Shown: piece after piece, positions 61,773 through 64,000 of the stretch
Numbering within the stretch: position 1 is the stretch's first letter
Layout of the letters: every line of letters begins with the position of its first letter
NCBI RefSeq assembly: GCF_009915155.1
Contig: NZ_JAABLM010000003.1
Location: 124,001-188,000, forward strand
Direction: 5' to 3'
Source of the DNA: Flavobacterium ichthyis
Lineage (GTDB): Bacteria; Bacteroidota; Bacteroidia; Flavobacteriales; Flavobacteriaceae
DNA: 64,000 nucleotides
Program-made: the position numbers and the translations under genes
Notes under the pieces: model-generated
The model's database searches: none
The model's input: only the letters and a program-made list of their open reading frames with translations
Told to the model about the DNA's origin: nothing

Positions 61773-62363
61773 TTAAGATTTTATCCAATCCACAATTTCG
61801 GGATCAGTTGGCAATGTTCTTGGCGAAATTACTTTTACCAATTCGCCATTTTCATTTAATAAATATTTTTGAAAATTCCATTCCACATTGGAATCCTGCA
61901 AGCCGTTTTGAGATTTTTGTGTGAGAAATTGATACAACGGATGCATGTCATCACCTTTTACCGATATTTTTTCCATCATAGGAAAAGTGACGCCATAATT
62001 ACGCTGACAAAATTCTCCAATTTCTTCATTGGTTCCGGGTTCTTGCGCTGCAAAATTATTGGCTGGGAAACCTACGATGACAAAATTTTTGTTTTGGTAT
62101 TGATCGTAAATTGCTTGTAAATCTTTGTATTGTGGTGTTAATCCACATTTTGAAGCGGTATTGACTACGAGCACTTTTTTGCCCTTTAACGAAGAAAAAT
62201 CGAATTCGTTCCCTTCTAAGTCTTTTACTTTAAATTGGTGAATGGATTGTTTTGCCATTGTTGAATTTTTTTGAGCTAAAGTTTTAGTTTTTTGCTGTTG
62301 GGCTTGATTTTGCTGGCAAGCGAAGCAACTTCCTATGATTAATAGTGCGAGTATTTTTTTCAT
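61773..62363 (-). CDS. Lipoprotein glutathione peroxidase
   Basis: The product has 196 residues from ATG 62363 (MKKILALL); an ATG two codons earlier is also possible. The N-terminal signal peptide has a lipobox (GSCFAC), so the enzyme is probably membrane-anchored outside the cytoplasm. The peroxidase domain shows VNTASKCGLTPQYKDLQ with the peroxidatic Cys, FPANNFAAQEPG, where the usual CNQFGGQEP pattern is altered, and NVEWNFQKYLL with the Trp. It likely reduces hydroperoxides by the thioredoxin route, inferred. The change in the FPxNxF motif is worth checking. Confidence 0.9.
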   Translation of the reverse strand: MKKILALLIIGSCFACQQNQAQQQKTKTLAQKNSTMAKQSIHQFKVKDLEGNEFDFSSLKGKKVLVVNTASKCGLTPQYKDLQAIYDQYQNKNFVIVGFPANNFAAQEPGTNEEIGEFCQRNYGVTFPMMEKISVKGDDMHPLYQFLTQKSQNGLQDSNVEWNFQKYLLNENGELVKVISPRTLPTDPEIVDWIKS

Positions 62364-62425
62364 AATCATTTTTTATAAAGGTATCATTTTGCTAAAAATC
62401 CGCAAGTGAAAATATTGTTAAAAAA

Positions 62426-62448
62426 AAGCCTGCATATATCGCAGGCTT
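62426..62448 (-). terminator. Terminator of the cytochrome c biogenesis gene
   Basis: On the minus strand AAGCCTGC / GCAGGCTT with a 7-nt loop and a T-run, 5 nt after the stop. Confidence 0.85.
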
Positions 62449-62452
62449 CTCA

Positions 62453-64000
62453 TTAATTTTTCAAATATTTCTTTTGTTTAAAGTAAGCTAAAATTGAAAT
62501 GACGATTAAAACCGCAACAGAAACAAAAACAAAATTAGGCGTTACGACTTTGTCACCCGTTGCGTAGGAATGTAAACCTGAAAGGTAAAAATTCACCCCA
62601 AAATAGGTCATCATAATGGAATAGAAAGCAAAAACACTCAAAACGTTAAAAATCCATTTTCCTTTTAATCCGGGAACTAATCTGGCGTGAATGACAAAAG
62701 CATACACCATAATACTGATTAAAGCCCAGGTTTCTTTTGGGTCCCAACCCCAGTAACGGCCCCAACTTTCATTTGCCCATTGACCTCCTAAAAAGTTTCC
62801 AATGGTTAGCATGACTAAACCTACGGTTATGGAAAGTTCTGTAATGTAGGTAATTTCTCTGATGCTCAAATCTAATTTATTGGCATTTTTTTCATTAGCA
62901 AAAATCATTAAAATTAACGACACCAAAGCTAAAATCATTCCTAACGTAAATGGCCCATAACTTCCTACAATTACGGCTACGTGAATCATCAACCAATAAG
63001 AATTTAGAACCGGTTGAAGGTTTGCAATGGCAGGATCCATCCAGTTCCAATGTGCAATCATTAAAATCATGGAAGCTACAAATGCTGTTGACGCTACGGT
63101 TAATTGAGATTTTCGTCCGAAAGCCAAACCGAAAAACATGGTAGCCCAACCTACATAAATCATCGATTCATAAGCGTCACTCCAAGGAGCATGACCCGAT
63201 ATGTACCATCTGGCGATTAATCCTGCGGTATGCAACACGAAGAAAAATCCTATGAGAATGTGGCAAAATTTTACCGCGAAGTTGATGAATTTATTGTTGT
63301 AGAAAATTTTCATGATGGTAAACAAAAGCATGAAAAGTCCTGCCATCATGTATAAATAAAACAATCTTTTGAAGATGTCATATTTGTTATATAAAATTTC
63401 CGAATTGATTCTTTCATCAGATGGACGAACTTCTTTTCCGTATTTTTTCTGAAAAAGTTCGATACTGCTAACCATTTCATCGGCTTGATTGTAACCTCCT
63501 GTCGTTCTGGCTTGATTAAGATAACCCAAATATGCTGGAATAGCATTTCTGGTAAAAGTGGAGTCAATTCCGGTCATTTCCGTTTCTCCAAGTTCCAAGG
63601 GTGAAATCCATTTGTTGCCCTTGTCAAACGGTATTGGAAACACACGTAATATTTTTCCGCTCAAAGCCGAACCTAAAAGCATTACTTTTTTATCGGCGTC
63701 CATGAATTCGGTCTGGTATTTATTAGGGATGGCAGCTTTGTATGCTTCTTCTAAATAAGGAGACAACTTGTAATTTCCTTCGTTATCAAAAAAGCTTCGG
63801 AACGGAACGTGATCTGACTTTAATTCAACGCCTAAAATTTTGTGTAAACTATCATTATGTTTTTTAAGATAAACAAACGGAACACTAAACCAAACCTGTG
63901 GATATTGTGTCATCGAAAGAAAAACCTGATCCGAGTTATAACCTTTATAATGGTCGCTTTTGCTTACTTTTCGCAATAATTCTGACGAGAAAGTATTCAC
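62453..64000 (-). CDS. Cytochrome c biogenesis protein (CcsA/CcsB-type), 3' part; continues beyond the window
   Basis: The last 515 residues of a membrane protein of the haem-handling system for c-type cytochromes. The C-terminal half is the CcsA-type module: about eight hydrophobic segments with the haem-handling WGWDPKETWALI (tryptophan-rich) motif and conserved HAGLIARWYISGHAPWSDAYESM (in parts). Upstream lies a large soluble region (about residues 1-200 as seen). The 5' end is beyond 64000; flavobacterial homologs are fusions of about 1000 residues. Confidence 0.9.
   Translation of the reverse strand: MNTFSSELLRKVSKSDHYKGYNSDQVFLSMTQYPQVWFSVPFVYLKKHNDSLHKILGVELKSDHVPFRSFFDNEGNYKLSPYLEEAYKAAIPNKYQTEFMDADKKVMLLGSALSGKILRVFPIPFDKGNKWISPLELGETEMTGIDSTFTRNAIPAYLGYLNQARTTGGYNQADEMVSSIELFQKKYGKEVRPSDERINSEILYNKYDIFKRLFYLYMMAGLFMLLFTIMKIFYNNKFINFAVKFCHILIGFFFVLHTAGLIARWYISGHAPWSDAYESMIYVGWATMFFGLAFGRKSQLTVASTAFVASMILMIAHWNWMDPAIANLQPVLNSYWLMIHVAVIVGSYGPFTLGMILALVSLILMIFANEKNANKLDLSIREITYITELSITVGLVMLTIGNFLGGQWANESWGRYWGWDPKETWALISIMVYAFVIHARLVPGLKGKWIFNVLSVFAFYSIMMTYFGVNFYLSGLHSYATGDKVVTPNFVFVSVAVLIVISILAYFKQKKYLKN

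Overview
The window reads as a contiguous, ordinary chromosomal stretch of a low-GC member of the Bacteroidota, almost certainly the family Flavobacteriaceae and close to Flavobacterium. The signs are the AT-rich composition, promoters of the TTG-N17-23-TAnnTTTG type with essentially no Shine-Dalgarno sequences, type IX secretion (T9SS) cargo with the C-terminal sorting domain, menaquinone genes, the bamD-rpoZ-coaBC-DUF4835-recN gene order, and a Bacteroidota-type omega subunit. I find about 59 protein genes, no tRNA, rRNA or CRISPR array, and no prophage, insertion sequence or integrase.

Layout. 1-2.3 kb: end of an ABC ATPase, a large membrane protein and a small VF530-type protein. 2.4-9.9 kb: smpB, pcm, an oxidoreductase, a truncated YhcG-type gene, 3-hydroxybutyryl-CoA dehydrogenase, DUF1015, YggS and a DnaQ/GIY-YIG fusion. 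9.9-17 kb: an ion channel, miaA, an acyl-ACP thioesterase, a two-component system on the opposite strand, coaE and a glycosyltransferase. 17-24.6 kb: two large tandem T9SS-secreted paralogs. 24.7-32.7 kb, all on the minus strand: fabV, recN, DUF4835 (PorD-like), coaBC, rpoZ, bamD, ferritin and dapA. 32.8-34.5 kb: a 5'-nucleotidase split into two genes. 34.7-43.7 kb: ligA, DUF6495, rplI-rpsR-rpsF, an orphan LytTR regulator, priA, yihY and nadC. 44-49.8 kb: a low-complexity secreted protein, rlmH, an LLM oxidoreductase, two small lipoproteins, an NTF2-like protein and a large acyl-CoA dehydrogenase. 49.8-61.2 kb: menC, menA, menB and menD interspersed with PH-domain proteins, a TPR protein, a metal-dependent hydrolase, a C1 peptidase and cvfB. 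61.2-64 kb: a GNAT, a lipoprotein glutathione peroxidase and the 3' part of a cytochrome c biogenesis gene.

How the genes work together. The clearest functional groups are menaquinone biosynthesis (MenD, MenC, MenB, MenA), CoA and acyl metabolism (CoaBC, CoaE, FabV, thioesterase, HBD, ACAD), translation and ribosome rescue (SmpB, S6/S18/L9, MiaA, RlmH), DNA repair and replication (RecN, LigA, PriA, the DnaQ/GIY-YIG fusion), and the envelope with T9SS (BamD, the DUF4835 protein and two T9SS cargo proteins).

The unusual content lies in the intergenic DNA rather than the genes. (i) A dispersed structured element of about 110-160 nt occurs at least four and probably six times, always with the same end abutting the 3' end of a gene. 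(ii) A 16-bp palindrome TCCCGA-NNN-TTCGGGA with a variable central triplet occurs six times, often at the apex of a larger palindrome. (iii) A degenerate tandem array with an exact 10-bp period follows the metallophosphatase gene. (iv) A CCCCAAAGGGG-type inverted repeat fills two gene-gene junctions and supplies the end of one protein. Several genes also have a -7 promoter box only 5-7 nt upstream of the start codon, which implies leaderless mRNAs.
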